NCBI GenBank assembly: GCA_963377175.1
Contig: CAUJNA010001224.1
Location: 1,478,501 to 1,542,500 of the forward strand
Direction of reading: 5' to 3'
Length of the DNA: 64,000 nt
Source: Effrenium voratum
Taxonomy: Eukaryota; Sar; Dinophyceae; Suessiales; Symbiodiniaceae
The number at the start of each line of letters is the position of its first letter. Within the stretch, counting starts at the first letter, position 1. This document shows positions 43,901 through 56,175 of the stretch, in pieces. Made by a program: the position numbers and the translations under genes. The notes below the pieces were generated by a model. It was given only the letters and a program-made list of their open reading frames with translations. It was not told where the DNA came from and did no database searches.

Positions 43901-46900
43901 AAGGGTGCCGGGTTGGGCTGGTGCTGCACCATCTCGCAGAACTGGTATCCTAAAAAAGCGACGAAAAGACTGCCCGTTTACCTTGACGTTATCTGAGTTG
44001 CGGTACAGGTATGATGAATGCGATCCATCTTGCTTTCTTCAAAGTGAAGCACACCTCTTCCAAATTCCCTAGGAGCTGCACACCTGCAGGACAAATGTGC
44101 AATAGCAAAAACTCTGCATCCGGATGCTTAGATGCTCCCTTGACATGCCGAGTCATGGAATTCCTCCTTTCCAAAAAACAAACATGATTTGTGCATCGCC
44201 AGGACCACCTGCCCTCAACCGTTCCATGCGTTCGCCTACGAAGCACGTTTGGCAATGTGGCGTACTGTGCTGATTGGTGCCACCAGTCCAAAACATTGCA
44301 AATTGGAACTTGTCCTCGCACCAAAAAGTAAACGTCGAATCGGTCACGATGGCAGCACAAAAAACTTAAAATGCTCCAAGCTGATTCCAATCCCATGCGC
44401 TCCATTCAACAAGGATTTTGCTGCCTATGACTTATGATCCCCGAAGTCTATTTTAGCTTGTGGCCACCATTCTCCGTGCACACGAGTTGCATCGTCTAAA
44501 GAAACGAACCTGGAACCCAAACCAAGAAATCTCTTGCACCTTCTCAGCCAGAGGGGTAGGTGCCCACTGCACCTCAAGTCACTTGAGAAGTGGGGCCAGT
44601 GGGGCTGCTAACACCGCATCATCGTACGTCGCATGACATGGCAAGATGCTAAGGAGCTCCGAGATCAGCCTAGGATGAGGGTCTTCTAAAGGCGCCGCTG
44701 GTCTTAGTCAGCATAACTTCCTGCAAAGCCTCGTATCCCTGAAAACGTCCGCCGGCAAAACTTGTCTATGTGCATGGCAAAGCTCACAGGAACAGGCACT
44801 TTATGCATGTTGCCAGTCCTGTGATCATGTTCATTTTGCCAGTCTTGGAACCCAACGAGCTCAAATGAGCTTCAAGCCACAAGCATTTCAAAGCTCAGGC
44901 ATCCATCAAAACAAACAACCTGTCCCTCCTTCAAATAGCAATGTTGCATCCCGCCTTCCAGCATGCTGGTGGTACGCTCGAACATGCCACTGGCGAGCTC
45001 TCCAGAGTACACCCCCAGCATTTGACCCCGGTGGATGGTGGTGAACAGGAGGTCGAAACACCTCAAGAACTTCCGGACAGGCGTGACGGGCCAAATGCCA
45101 ACTGAAAAGGGGTCTAGGTCAAACATGAGCAACCTGATTCAAGAGAGAGGAGTGACAATGGAGGAACCTCCAACACTTGGCTTTGCCTTCCCAAGTAAAT
45201 CAATCCATGAGTCACTGGGGGACCGCTTGCGTCATTTCGGTTTTCAAACTGCTGGCAAGAAACCCCAAATTCAGCCATTAGCCATTGGACAACCTTGGCT
45301 GAGTGAACGACATCATCTTGCCAGCCACTTTTGCAACGCGAAGGGGCCGAACATGCTTTGTCTTGCGACCAAGCTGCCAAAGCCCTGGATGCCTCACCTT
45401 CCGCAGCTGCTCTAAATCATCTGGGTGAAGGTGTGCCCCAATGTCCTCCCATACCTCAGCCAACTGCCCATCCTCCAAAACCTGCCCAGAAAAGTTTGAA
45501 AGGACTGTCAGGCAGTCAAGCCAAGCTTATCTTAGCCAGGGTCCATGGACTTCAACCCAGGTAGCTGATTGGGTTTAAAGGGTCAAGTCTACCTGAGCAG
45601 CGCTCAAACATGTCTTATCGACTGTTGGTTCCATGAACATGGTGTTGTAAAGCCTTGTATAATCCCTACTATAAACCCCAAGAAGGCAGGTAGTACAAGC
45701 ACCTACTAAAGAATGGCTGATGGGCGTTTTGGGCGCGGCTCACCAACCTGTCAACCAAAAACCCGTGTTCTCCGGTCGAATGCCAGCCCAAAGCCTGAGA
45801 TGAAAGACTTGGCCTACGGTTGCATGTGCCTGAAGATCTCACCAGTGGTATGTGGCCAATCCGACTGGACCCAAAAGATAGGTTTTGCAACCAGATTCGG
45901 ACCGTGATCTGAACACTGGCCTAGGTCCTCCAGTAGAGAGGTTAGAAAAAGGGCACCCTTTTATTCTGTAGTCTATTTTAGTAGAGGAACCCTCCCCCCA
46001 AAAACGAAACGGTATACGTTGGCACCTAGCTGGGGGACCTAGTGGCTACCTTCATATCAACGAGCCAATGAGGTTGCGCCAGTCTTTGACATGGGACTGA
46101 CGCCCCTGAATGGCTCTATCGCAAGGTTGGCTCGTAGCTGGGATTTCAAAGCAGGCGGAAAGCATGGGCATCCGTGAGGTGTTTTCTGGCTTATGGCTTT
46201 GCAAGGCTTTGCTTGGCTGTGCCTTGTTGCTGACTTGCAGCTTGTATCTCTAAACTGCTCGCTGAATTTGACCTGGAAACCAAGTTCGAGATCAAACGGT
46301 GTTGGCTTCAGGCCCGAAAATTGACCCCGAGCACGAATAAACTCAACGTGACATTTGCAATGCCAAGCATGATCAAGACAGGCTGAACGCAAGTCAAACT
46401 ATATCGATATCTATAGCTGCAAATGCACAAATACCCATGTTCAGAACCAACATGCGAGGAGAAAACACAAACATGGCATGTTTGGGGAAAATAACCCCTT
46501 CTCTGATACTAAATTGGTTGATTCCCATGACCAAGCTACCACTTTCAAGCAGATCCCATTGGTAGCACAGAAAGTGGGCCTACAACCCCAGCTCCCATCA
46601 TGCCTAGAAGGGCAGTCACACATTTATTGAAGTCAGGCCACGGTGACATCATTGGAAGGGTGTGGTGGTTGTCCATTCGACAACTTCCACTCCTCAGGCC
46701 ATGTGACAACAAGTTGTGCGGATCAGTCAGACTGAGATGATGACACACGCTGGGGGCTAGTATAAGGGATAAACCATGTGATTGTATGATCATAAAATGA
46801 GTTTGGTATTCAAGTACACCACACAGCCAGTGCAATTGCGCTGTCTCTTCTGGATTCTTATAGTGGGCTCGAGTTGATCTTTGATCATGGCAGTGCCAGT

Positions 46901-49900
46901 TAAAATGGCAGAATACGCCCGCTGGCGTTCTGCGTCTGTCTATGGGTGCCAGCCGGGGTTGACTTGAGCTTGAAGCGATTGCATCTAGTACCCATGCTCA
47001 GGAGATTGTGTTTTGCTTGATGCTTCAATTGAAAAGCTTTCCCATTCCTCACAGTAGAATCGCGGATTTTGCAGGATTTGTTTGTTCATCCGTGCAGGGA
47101 AAATCCAGTTGGGATTCTCACCTCTCACTTCTGGTTTGGCCACTGCCATATTGGCACGTTCCATTTCCTTGACAACTCGGCCAAGCAAGCAGCCAGCCAA
47201 AACCATCTGCTTCCGCCTTTGGCCTTGCTCTCTGCAACCACTTGACCGCGCTTTCCCAAATGAACCAATCCTGGCCAGACCTGCAGTGTATCAGTGTTTT
47301 TATCATTGTGCGGATGGCCTTCCTCCGATAAAGAAGCATCTGCGGAGCTCTCCCTCATCCTAATTCGCAACCCCTAGAGAGACACCACCACAAGGAAAAA
47401 CACAAGAATCTGGAATGATCTTGCGTAAAAGCTCAAAGCTGCAGAGAATCACCCACAAGTTTCAAGTTTGATACCCCACCAGGTTTCTTTTCGGAGGGTC
47501 ACTATGTTCAGTTGCTCAGCTGCCACCTTGCAGGTTTTTGCCCAAGGCTTGTGATGGCTGAAGCGGTTCCGGGTAAGCTTTGGTTCCGGACGGGTGGGGC
47601 GTCATGCTCCTCCATTTGCTTAAGTCCCTGAGAACAAAAACACGCACACATATTGCCGGTAGGAAAAAATCCTAGAAAATCGACAGGGGAAACAAAATCC
47701 CAAACTCTTCTCAAGCAAATCGACGTCTTGTTTTAAGTGAGACCTTGCTGACCAAGGGTCGATGATGGCACAGACGGTGTCCAACAAGCCCAGGAGCCGG
47801 CGTTCATTAAGCTCGATCTCCGCTTTGCAGGGCTTGGTGGGGTTGGAGTCCAGCGCGATCACCTCACTCGATCGAAGCCCCAGCGTTCGGGGAATCGCGC
47901 CGGAAATTGGGGGCAATATTCATGTTCAAGGCTAGTTTGAGCGCACAGGCGCTACGAAACCTGTTGGCTTTGCGGAAGCAAACCCCTCTCATCCTCCAAT
48001 CCCCATCTGTTACATCCCCTCTAAAAACAGGTCCAACTCCAGTAAAATCCCCCCAGAAACCGGCAAAATGTCCCCCGAGAAACCATTCAAGTTCCCTAGA
48101 AATTTGCACCTTGGCCCAGGCCCACTGCTATTCTGAAGCTCTCCGCGGTTGAAGCCATGTGGAAACACGTGGACATGCACCCACCCTCTACCTTGGAAAC
48201 CAGCTCATGCATTTCGGCGCCGACTCACCCACTCTAATAAACAGACTTCAAGGCAAACTAAAGCACGGTATATACCTCAACGCCAGCCAAAAGCGGACTG
48301 GCCGAGGCGGGTAACGAAGCGTTTACAATTAGTCTATTACTATTGTTCTTATTCTTATTGTTATTACTATTATTGCATGCTTTTACTATTGCTACTGTGT
48401 TTCATTGCTATATATATATATATCGCAATGGGCAATGGAGGTTCGGGCGGCTGATCAAGATTGCATTTAAGGCGTATCCGTTACAAAATCCTGGCGAACC
48501 TTGGCCCGTTGCTCCGAGGTCCAATCTTGGACCTGGTCAGGGTTTGCTAGGTTCTCCCCCTAAATATCATCCAAGCGCGGGCTCACCAACTGCTAGGCCA
48601 AAAGGCAAAAAACAACCAACTCCAAAATTCGTACACCCCTGTACGATTTGATGCCACACACACCCCGGGGTTTAAACCACCATTAAAACAACGGCTTCAT
48701 GTAACCAGCATTGGCCCTCCTAAGGATTGCCCGGTTTTCCGGGAGAGCGGCCTCCTGGTTGTTGGCGGCGCACATGGCCAGGGCGACCGCATTGGCGCTC
48801 ACGTCTTGGAGCTGCTGTCGCGAGGCCCACCACCTCTCGTAGGAGAGCTGAAAACCTCAGAGACGGCGCCCGGGAGGGCGGCCTTTGCCGGCAAAATGGC
48901 TGTGGGTCAAAAAATAGGGTAACCCCAAAAATGGGTTGCCCGATCGGTAAATGGAAACATGGACTAAAATCTGCGGTCCCCTGGTGGTTTGATATTGACC
49001 CACACCCAAATAGGTAGGGCCGAGGGTGGAACCCCCGTGAAAATCGTGGCAAGGAACCAATTTAGATGATGAAGCTCCTCAGGTAAACAGTGGTCGGTGT
49101 TTTAGCGATTGGCATCGGGTAGATGAGACTGGTAAGTAAGACTGAAGTCAGGAAAATACATGTCTCAACCAAACTGGGCGCAACCGTGCCCCCTGCTTCT
49201 TTAGACTGCGGTTGACTTCTTGTGTCGGCATCACGCCCATCCCCCCGAAAGCAAACAGAATGGTTTGACATGAAAAAGCGACCTTACACGCCTCAAGTAG
49301 GTTGTAGGAATTCCTACCGATCATTGCTACTTTGACAAGGTTCAGGTCAAAAAGCCAAACAACGTGCAACACAACAAGTGATTTGGTTCTGGATTGGCTG
49401 AATGTCGTCACACTCCAGGCTTGTGTGCGCAACAGCTCCTTTGATCGATTGCCCGTATCGCCCTTGTCAAATTCAGCAAGCAAAACCATTGGAGATTCTA
49501 CAAATCTACAAGGCAACCAGTGGGCCCCCGCTTTGGATGCCATAGTCGGCTCTTTGGTCTCCAAAAGCAGAAGCGATTAAAATTAATTAGATACTAAGCT
49601 CCCGGGTTGTGACAAATATGCCAAACACGCAAATGCCTAGTCATAGGCAGTTAGGGGAAACACAAAAACTACATAAAGCAGCTGCATATATCGAACGCCG
49701 GCAAAAAAAAACATGTAGTGCTTGGCAGCATACAGGGCAAACACATCTAGACATAACCACGTCGCTGCAGGCCACGAGCAAAACCATAAGCATTACTAGG
49801 TCCTCCAGAGAGGTTAGAATAAGGGCACCAACTTTCTTTTCTGCAGTCTATTTGAGTAGGGGGACCCTCCCCCAACAAAGGGCAAGAAGGCACTACTGGG

Positions 49901-52003
49901 GGACCTATTCCCCTTTTGGTTGACCCCGTCTGGAAGAGCGGCGGAAGGCTAAAAGGATTGACAGCGGTAGGGCGGTCAGCTCGTGGACGCTGATGGGCAA
50001 GCGGATCTTGGACAAATGTCTTGGCATGAGGTATGTGATCAAAGCAGCCACCAGTCCGGAGCCAATGCCTTGGCTCCAGAGAGAAAGCTGAGGAACCTGG
50101 ACTAAGACTAGGCCTGTCAACAAGCTACCGTTTCCGCCCGCGTAGCGCCTTGTGAATGGGACAAACAGTTATACAAAATGCCCTGGGAGCAGGCTATGCA
50201 TGAATTTGGACCAACATGCACGACAGCACACCTTGATATAGGCATAGACAAGAACTGATACCGTGCCATGATACTCACTTTCAAGTGTTGTTGCTGAGCA
50301 CACGTAGCAATTCTGGTGCGGAAACAAGGGCGATGCATGTTCTGCACTTGCTCACGACGTCAGTTGTGCGGCATGCAGTGTGTACGTCAAATGTGCAGCG
50401 ACGGACAGCACCACACGATGCTGGCAGCTTGATATCAGGCAGGGACATAATTGGTTGAATTCTGAATAGACATGGGGGAAGCGAGCTGCTTCAATTCGAA
50501 GCGGAGCTGCGACAAACGAAAGCACTCACCCCGTGAGCTGGTCCTCTCCTGGCCTCGTTCAACTAGGCACGAGCCGCAAAGGCTGGCTGTCCCATGGATG
50601 CCGGAAAATGCGCCAATCACTGCGCTCGCTTGATTGCCACGTTGCAAGGTACCAATGGCACCCATTCCACAGCTCGCTGGGCGTCCCAGGCAAAAGGCCC
50701 ACGCCGGCTGATCCAGATTTTCTCGCTCTCGTCCTGCACAAAAACAACAACAGGGACCAGAAATAAAAAGCCGCTGTCGGCAGCTAAGCCTCCTATTGCC
50801 CCCTGCTAGTACGCTCATCAGTAACAAAAAGAGTGGGAAAGGAAGGGAAGGAAATCTTTATGGATCCTCGCGCAGTTCAAACGACAAATTCACGGACGCC
50901 TTTCGCGCCGCGACCCTTGATGCCGGGTATTGTTTGGACTAGGAGCTTGGCATCATATCCCGTTGAGGGGTCGGAGCTCTCATAGTTTAGTTTGCGCGAA
51001 GAAACTGTTGTGATTATACGTCGTGACCACCAAAGGATGGCAGTAGCACTGGCACGCACACCAATCACAAACTTTCCCTAGCTTTAGTCATGGATTTTGC
51101 GACCACTTTGTCACAGTCAGATAAAGAAGGAGAGGCAACAACACATCACTTCCACTTTGGGCCGAAGGATGACGCGAACTTCATGCGAGTCCACCGAAAC
51201 ATGTTGTAGGCGACTGCTGATTTTACCGGTCTGCGCTTGCAAGTCACTTACTTGACACAACAATTCGCCCGTGCGTGTTTTGAATTTTCACCTGGAACAT
51301 CCTGGAAATTCGGCAACTATGCTATCAATTCCCCCAGAAGCAGAATGGATTGACAACAAGGCATTTCTGCCAGTTCGTACAAACACAAGTGTTGATGCAT
51401 GGCACAGCTCACCGAAACAAGCATCTCCTAAGGTCCTCATTCAGCCCGTAGCTCAAGGTATCTCACATGTCCACTGCCTAGGCACTAGACGTCCCGCTCT
51501 AACTGTCACCTCCTGCGTATTGCTGTTTATCAACAAGCCGACAGACCTCTAAACTTGAAAGACTCTCAAAGCTTCAGCCATCCTGGGCGCGCATTGGTTG
51601 TTTCCATCACTGGAATAACTTGGCCAGAAGACTGCGTGTCACTTCCTAGACAACACGCGGCGCACGGCAGCATTTGAGTTCCCTGGTGCCTCGCTCGGTG
51701 GCATGGGAAACATCATAAACATGTCGTAGCCGGCGTAATTATTTGATTCGACGGAAAACGGCACACCCATCGCATCAAATGGCGAACTGTCAGCAAACAA
51801 GCAGCGAAGTCCCCCAATGAACCATATCAAATGGCTAACCACGTCAAACCCCCAAGCAGTGAACATTTGGCTATGGGTCAAAAATGCGTACCCAAAATGG
51901 AACCATGGTAAATGGAACCAAAGACTAAACCCTGCGGTCCCCTGGTGGTTGTATTTTGACCCATGCTCATTTCCTCCAAACGCTTGGGCCGCTCCTCGCT
52001 CAT
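40998..52003 (-). CDS. Bestrophin-family anion channel
   Basis: Bestrophins are membrane chloride/bicarbonate channels; algal members act in thylakoid or plasma membranes. Ten exons keep one frame of about 333 aa: 52003-51974 (possible ATG exon, MSEERPKRL), 50733-50628, 50113-49943, 48855-48752, 47862-47776, 45454-45384, 45061-44955, 43949-43832, 43209-43135, 41130-40998 (TAG). Diagnostic parts in order are LTALPLSILLAFR followed by YERWWASRQQ, VWEDIGAHL with VRHPG, GYQFCEMV, PAPFAVHLRSILL (pore helix and membrane segment), LSFSLLGIEF (last membrane segment), then EHPFGNDESDVP, the family's conserved PFG-D-x-x-D element. Membrane segments are visible in exons 3, 8 and 9. The first exon is weak because its plus strand is also open; exon 5 fits the frame but has little family signal. 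Inferred donors: 4 GC, 3 GA, 2 GT. Introns hold elements of families A and D. Confidence 0.85.
41366..41389. repeat. Poly-G run with one A
   Basis: Eight G, one A and thirteen G, followed by TCT. An identical junction occurs 940 bp further on. It lies in the last bestrophin intron. Confidence 0.8.
42260..42390. repeat. Poly-G runs and duplicated AT-rich unit
   Basis: A nine-G run lies at about 42262, then a GGGGGGGAGGGGG-type run ending in TCT (42306-42329) copies the one at 41366. Directly after it, a unit of about 30 bp (AAATAATTGATGTTTTTCAA, then TCTTTTCGG) is repeated once in diverged form (AAATAATTGAAAAAATCAA, then TCTTTCGG). Confidence 0.7.
42330..42780. other. AT-rich block inside a bestrophin intron
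   Basis: About 450 bp has roughly 30% GC, while the surroundings are near 50%. It contains stops in all frames and no recognised RNA or repeat family apart from the duplicated unit at its start. It could be an inserted element or organelle-derived DNA; I see nothing decisive. Confidence 0.5.
43244..43302. repeat. (TA)n array
   Basis: TA repeats broken by GG occur immediately upstream, in gene sense, of bestrophin exon 43209-43135, within the intron's acceptor region. Confidence 0.8.
45930..46045. mobile_element. Short intronic element, family D (copy 1)
   Basis: It begins AGGTCCTCCAGTAGAGAGG, contains AAAAAGGGCACCC, TCTGTAGTCTATTTTAGTAG and AACCCTCCCCCCA, and ends CTGGGGGACCTAGTGG. The ends AGGTCCTCCAG and CTGGGGGACCT are inverted repeats. 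It lies in the bestrophin intron 45455-47775. Confidence 0.75.
48325..48425. repeat. (TTA)n-like and (TA)n repeats
   Basis: Imperfect ATT/ACT trinucleotide units (TATTACTATTGTTCTTATTC and onwards) pass into a short TA array. It lies in the bestrophin intron between the exons at 48752 and 47862. Confidence 0.7.
48894..49011. mobile_element. MITE-like element, family A (copy 3)
   Basis: Left end AAATGGCTGTGGGTCAAAAA and right end TATTGACCCACACCCAAAT are inverted repeats. The interior has GTAAATGGAAACATGGAC and CTGCGGTCCCCTGGTGG. In gene sense it ends about 38 bp before the acceptor of bestrophin exon 48855-48752. Confidence 0.8.
49797..49911. mobile_element. Short intronic element, family D (copy 2)
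   Basis: It begins TAGGTCCTCCAGAGAGGTTA, contains AAGGGCACCA, CTGCAGTCTATTTGAGTAG and GACCCTCCCCCAAC, and ends CTGGGGGACCTA. It lies about 32 bp downstream (gene sense) of the donor of bestrophin exon 50113-49943, so the same intron carries a family D element near its donor and a family A element near its acceptor. Confidence 0.8.
51865..51972. mobile_element. MITE-like element, family A (copy 4)
   Basis: Left end ATTTGGCTATGGGTCAAAAA and right end TTTTGACCCATGCTCATTT are inverted repeats; the interior matches the copies at 14552 and 48894. In gene sense its terminal repeat begins within a few bases of the donor of the possible first bestrophin exon (52003-51974). Confidence 0.8.
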
Positions 52004-53288
52004 CTTCGCCAACGTCACGGCTGCCAACCCGCTGCCTCACGACAGGTCAGCCGGCGCCGGGTGTCGCGCCCACCGAGGAACATGCGAAATGGGTACTACA
52101 ATCGCGGAAGCTGTTAGGTGCTTGGAAGACGATTTTCCCTTTGGGGAATGCTGTCTACTTCCACCCTCCCATGATTGTTGGAAAATGGTAGGTCTTAGAT
52201 ACACTGCAACTCAGAAAGACAAACGACCGGAACGTCAGTGCCCAAAAAGCAAAGGCTGCAAGCAATTCGTTGCAGTCAACTCAGCCACGCAGCATATCCA
52301 TCGATAGAAACTCTTTTCCACGGTACACGCTGCAGAACTTGTTCGGTTCCGGGCCCCAAGGGTCCGAAGTTGAAGTTCTGAGTTGGCAAACTCGTTTTCT
52401 GGGGGCGGTCAGTGGTCAGGTGGGCTCAGGGCGTTTTCAAACTGCTCGTTTGGTCAGTGGACTGAGCAGGCTAGATGTGCTAAAACAAGTCGGCAGCCTC
52501 TGCAAAACGCCAAGCATATCAGTGTAAGGAGACCTGATAGTGACACATGGCCGATGCTGACCCCACGATTCGTGCGTGCCTTAGGCAATTTTTGGCCTTC
52601 GGTCGCGAATAGGGAAAGTCATAGCGCAATTATCCAAACGCTGGAGTTTATGTCCACCAGCGGTTTTAAGGAGACTTCCCGACTTCATCTCCCAGGGGTT
52701 TAGGTGCCTCCTTTGGTTTACTCGCCCGGCTTGTTACTAGCCCCGGCTCAATCCAAGGCCACCCCATGTTGGGGGTCGGGGTTGGTGTGGCACAAGCACC
52801 AGCCTCAATCGGACGTAGGGCTGCTTGGCTCTGAATGGTGGCAGTTGAGAGTTGCTCGGGGCTTGCTTTCAGGGTTTGTTTTAGGCTATCTGAAAAGCCC
52901 AAAACCCACAAACCCAGAAGCCGCACACCTAGCACGCTATCTGCAAGCCAACCGAAACCGACCCAAAGTCAATCCTAAACCCACCAGCAGAAGCCTGGAT
53001 TTTCAGCCCTTTGCCCAGACTAAATGAACCCAAACCAGCCCAAAACCCACCCTCATTAGAATCAGAGCCAATAAAGAGCCCTAAGTCCGAGCGAGGCTGG
53101 TGATGCTCGGCATGCAGTCAACTAACCAACCAACCAGCCAGCCAACCACCAAACCAGCCACCCAGCCTGGGCACCCAGGGTATCCTCCAAAAACGAGACC
53201 CCCGTGGCCCACATATTTGGGGCTCTCTGTTCCACCGGCAGCCTACCCAAAAATAGAAGCTTGTTTTTGGAGGAGACGCCCCCCCACC

Positions 53289-53402
53289 CAAATGGCCATG
53301 GGTCAAACCCGGTGAACATTCCAATCCCCACTAAAATAGGTTCTAAAATGGGTGGTGCACCTACACCAAAATGGTACCATTGGTTTTGACCCACAGCCAA
53401 AT
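53289..53402. mobile_element. MITE-like element, family A, second subtype (copy 5)
   Basis: Left end CAAATGGCCATGGGTCAAA and right end TTTTGACCCACAGCCAAAT are inverted repeats. The interior (TGAACATTCCAATCCC, CTAAAATAGGTTCTAAAATG) is the reverse complement of the copy at 27333. Confidence 0.8.
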
Positions 53403-53404
53403 GG

Positions 53405-53545
53405 GGGAACTGGAGATCCCCCAACAGCGGAGAAACTGCATCGAAGCTGCCGCTGAGACCAACTGCCGCCAGGACCTTTGGCGCCCATGGCGAGCCGCGG
53501 CGGCTGCTGCGGCCCCTTGCGCCTAGGAGTACCGTTGGATCTCCC
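53405..53545 (-). CDS. Possible exon of an unidentified gene
   Basis: Next to the family A element the minus strand reads a GC-rich segment (PWAPKVLAAVGLSGSFDAVS then PLLGDLQ) with raised third-position GC. Its position, about 1.4 kb upstream of the bestrophin start candidate, would fit the 3' part of the preceding co-directional gene. Other frames, including one on the plus strand, are also open, so strand and frame are not secure. Confidence 0.3.
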
Positions 53546-55099
53546 TGCGTAGACTGCCTCCGAACTGTTTGGTCCCAAAAACGTGCAAAGTCCAAGAACT
53601 TGAGAAGTGAGGGATGGACAATTGCACGCTTTGCCCCAGTATTTGTATGGCTTCATCATCCAGCCCAACTGGTGCTTTTGTCCACAATAGAACCATGTGC
53701 CATCGGAGTCACAACTCCACCAGGGAATCCCGCAGGATCCAAACAGCTGGTTGTCCCACTCACAGAGATTCAGTGGATGGGAAGATGATCATAGGACGCT
53801 GGAGAGTTGTAGATCCCCGTTGTGGATCTGATTTCAAGGGACTTTTTGGGCTGGAAGCCGAGGTTGGGACATTCCAGCTTGCCTTTCAGACCTTCAACCC
53901 CCCGTGCGCACAACCGTCGAACAGAGGACCCCAAACCAGACAAAGCCCTGCAAATGATTCAAAATGGCCCCTCTGCTGTGGAACAGGGTCTCATGTGACT
54001 GGCATTCGAAATTATCCTTTCTGCTTAAGCTGAGAACTGCAGCGAAGCAAGCAGACTAAGACACTTCGAAAGATACTTGCCTGCAAATGCTCTAATATGT
54101 GGAACTCGCGGCTGTGAAGACAACCAATTGTAAACATCCGCCAACGTGGCGGGCAACTGCCCGTATGGCAAAGCAGTGCGGGTGGCTAAGCAATGTCTGT
54201 TAGGGTATCTCTTTCTTTCGCTCAAAAGCAGTCAACTCAGAGAGGTCCAGCATGCACGAACAGTTCAAGACTCCACTCTCATCCAGCCTAGGGCATGAAG
54301 CAGCTGACCGCGCATGGCTGGCAGAACTTCAATCCCTTGCGCCAATCTGCTTAAGCTTGAGGGTTGTCTATGCTAATGTGTACACTTTCGTGCACCAACA
54401 GCAATCGTCCCGGAAGTCAGCTCAAAACACCACCAGACCTCCTGAAATCCTTTGAAGTCTAGAGGCTCCAGCAAATCTTCGGGACTGTCGTTGGGCTAGC
54501 AAACATAGCGCTAGATGTGTGTCAAGGTTAGGGACCCAGCAGATGTTTGTAGGATTTGGCCAGGTGTCGGTGTATCCACTGCTGCCATTTTGAGTATTTA
54601 GGAGGCTCTGAGCCAATCAGGGCTCAGTGCCTTGAGCAACGCGATTCAAATTTGCCTGTGACGCCTTGCAAAAGGAAGCACAAACATGCGCAGCCTTTTT
54701 TGCACGTGTGCCGAAAGGAGAAAGGCAACGGATCCTTTGATTTTCTGAATGGGGATCTGCGTCCTGCATTCAGGTCTAGCCAAAAGGGCCTTGGAGATTC
54801 TTTCAGCTTGCCAACATGTCATCGGAAAGAGGTTTCCAAAATAAGCACTATGAAACGGTCCTGCAGTCTGCAGTCTGCATTGCCCAAACAAGACATGCCC
54901 TATCATACCGGTTGCTTGGTGATGTTCTGATCCCTTCGTCCCTTCGTCACTCATGCGGCTCGAAGGTCAGCTTTTTCTCACCACATTTCTCAGGCTGACC
55001 GGCAGGCGCGGCAGGCTCTGTTCACGTTGGGCAGTTGAGCGCCGGCACGCGGAACCCCCGCGCCCCGCTTCACCGGGCATCGGAGAGGACCAGCTTCAC

Positions 55100-55358
55100 C
55101 GGCTGAGCACGTTGCGAGTCGCCAAGACGAGGGGCTCGTCCAGCTTCAGCACGTATAGCTGGCCCAGAACCGGCTCTGGAGCACACCTCCAAACCACCAA
55201 CCGCCCATCTCCAGGGCTATCGTCCAGCTGAGTATCGTAGCTGGCAGCCTGCAACCGGCCCTGCAAACAGCCCATCTCGGCTATGAGAGGCTCAGCCAGG
55301 TGTAGTATGAGCCGATGGCCATGCTGCCGCCATGGTGCCGGCTGCGGCGGCTCTCCGC
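55100..55358 (-). CDS. Exon of an unidentified gene (85 full codons)
   Basis: It is bounded by GCGCAG|GCGGAG at the start and CAGCCG|GTGAAG at the end, and is open throughout with about 75% GC at third positions. It reads PLIAEMGCLQGRLQAASYD, DGRLVVWRCAPEPVLG and LYVLKLDEPLVLATRN. The composition is that of a soluble protein, but I recognise no family. Which neighbouring exons it joins is not resolved. A GT donor is used. Confidence 0.5.
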
Positions 55359-56175
55359 CTGCGCGCTCGATTTGAGCGAACAAGACAGGCTACGACATAG
55401 CTTGAAACTCGAGATCCGTCAACTGGGTGTTTCATACCTTTTCCGTCCGCCATTGCATTGAGGCCAGTCGCAGTGAAGCACCAATGCAACATGTTCACGT
55501 TTGCTGTTCGAGTACAAGTCTTTGTGCTTTGAAGACCCAAACCAAATCCCCAAATGAGTGATATAGCAGTAAGCCATGGATCAAACGGCCGGCTATGAAA
55601 GACACTTCCTTCTAGGCTTTTCTTCTGGGGGGATTCACACCACGATCACATGTTGAATAAAAAGTTGAGCGGAACAACTACTCACCCTACTTGAGCTTCT
55701 CTGTCTTTGAGGAATGAAAGCGTTGCGCGTGGCAAGAGCAAGAAGAACAAGGAAAACATGGGAAACGCCTCGGGGAGAACAGCATGGACCCTTGGAGATC
55801 TGTGGGAACGTGTGCACCTCGAGCCAACACCTAGAAGCTCCTCGAGTTGGGCAGGTGCAAGTGACAATTGGTTCGCGGTTCCAAGTGGTGAAAACTTTAG
55901 ACTCAAGACCGCCCCCGAGTGCGTCACTTTTTTAACTGCTGCCACTGAGCTGGTGTCTTAAACTTGGTGAACCCCCCCGAAAGTTCGAGAGTTGTCCCTT
56001 TAGTTTCCGCTTGGAATCACCCCAACAGTGGGCTTCCAAGACACAGCCTGGGCTCATTTTTCGCTTGCCTGCTGCACGGAGCCGGCTCGCAAAGCGGCGG
56101 CCCAAAAGCGGCCCGGGATGAGCCGAAAGTCCAGGCCTTGGAGAAATCGAAAAACGCCCGCCACTTGGATGGACT

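Noticed and set aside
51963..52045. Plus-strand exon with a GTCAGC donor (GRSSLIFANVTAANPLPHD)
   Set aside because: Third positions are GC-rich on both strands here. No acceptor AG lies before the plus-strand frame, whereas the minus frame starts with ATG and joins the bestrophin exon at 50733 in phase. Not fully excluded.
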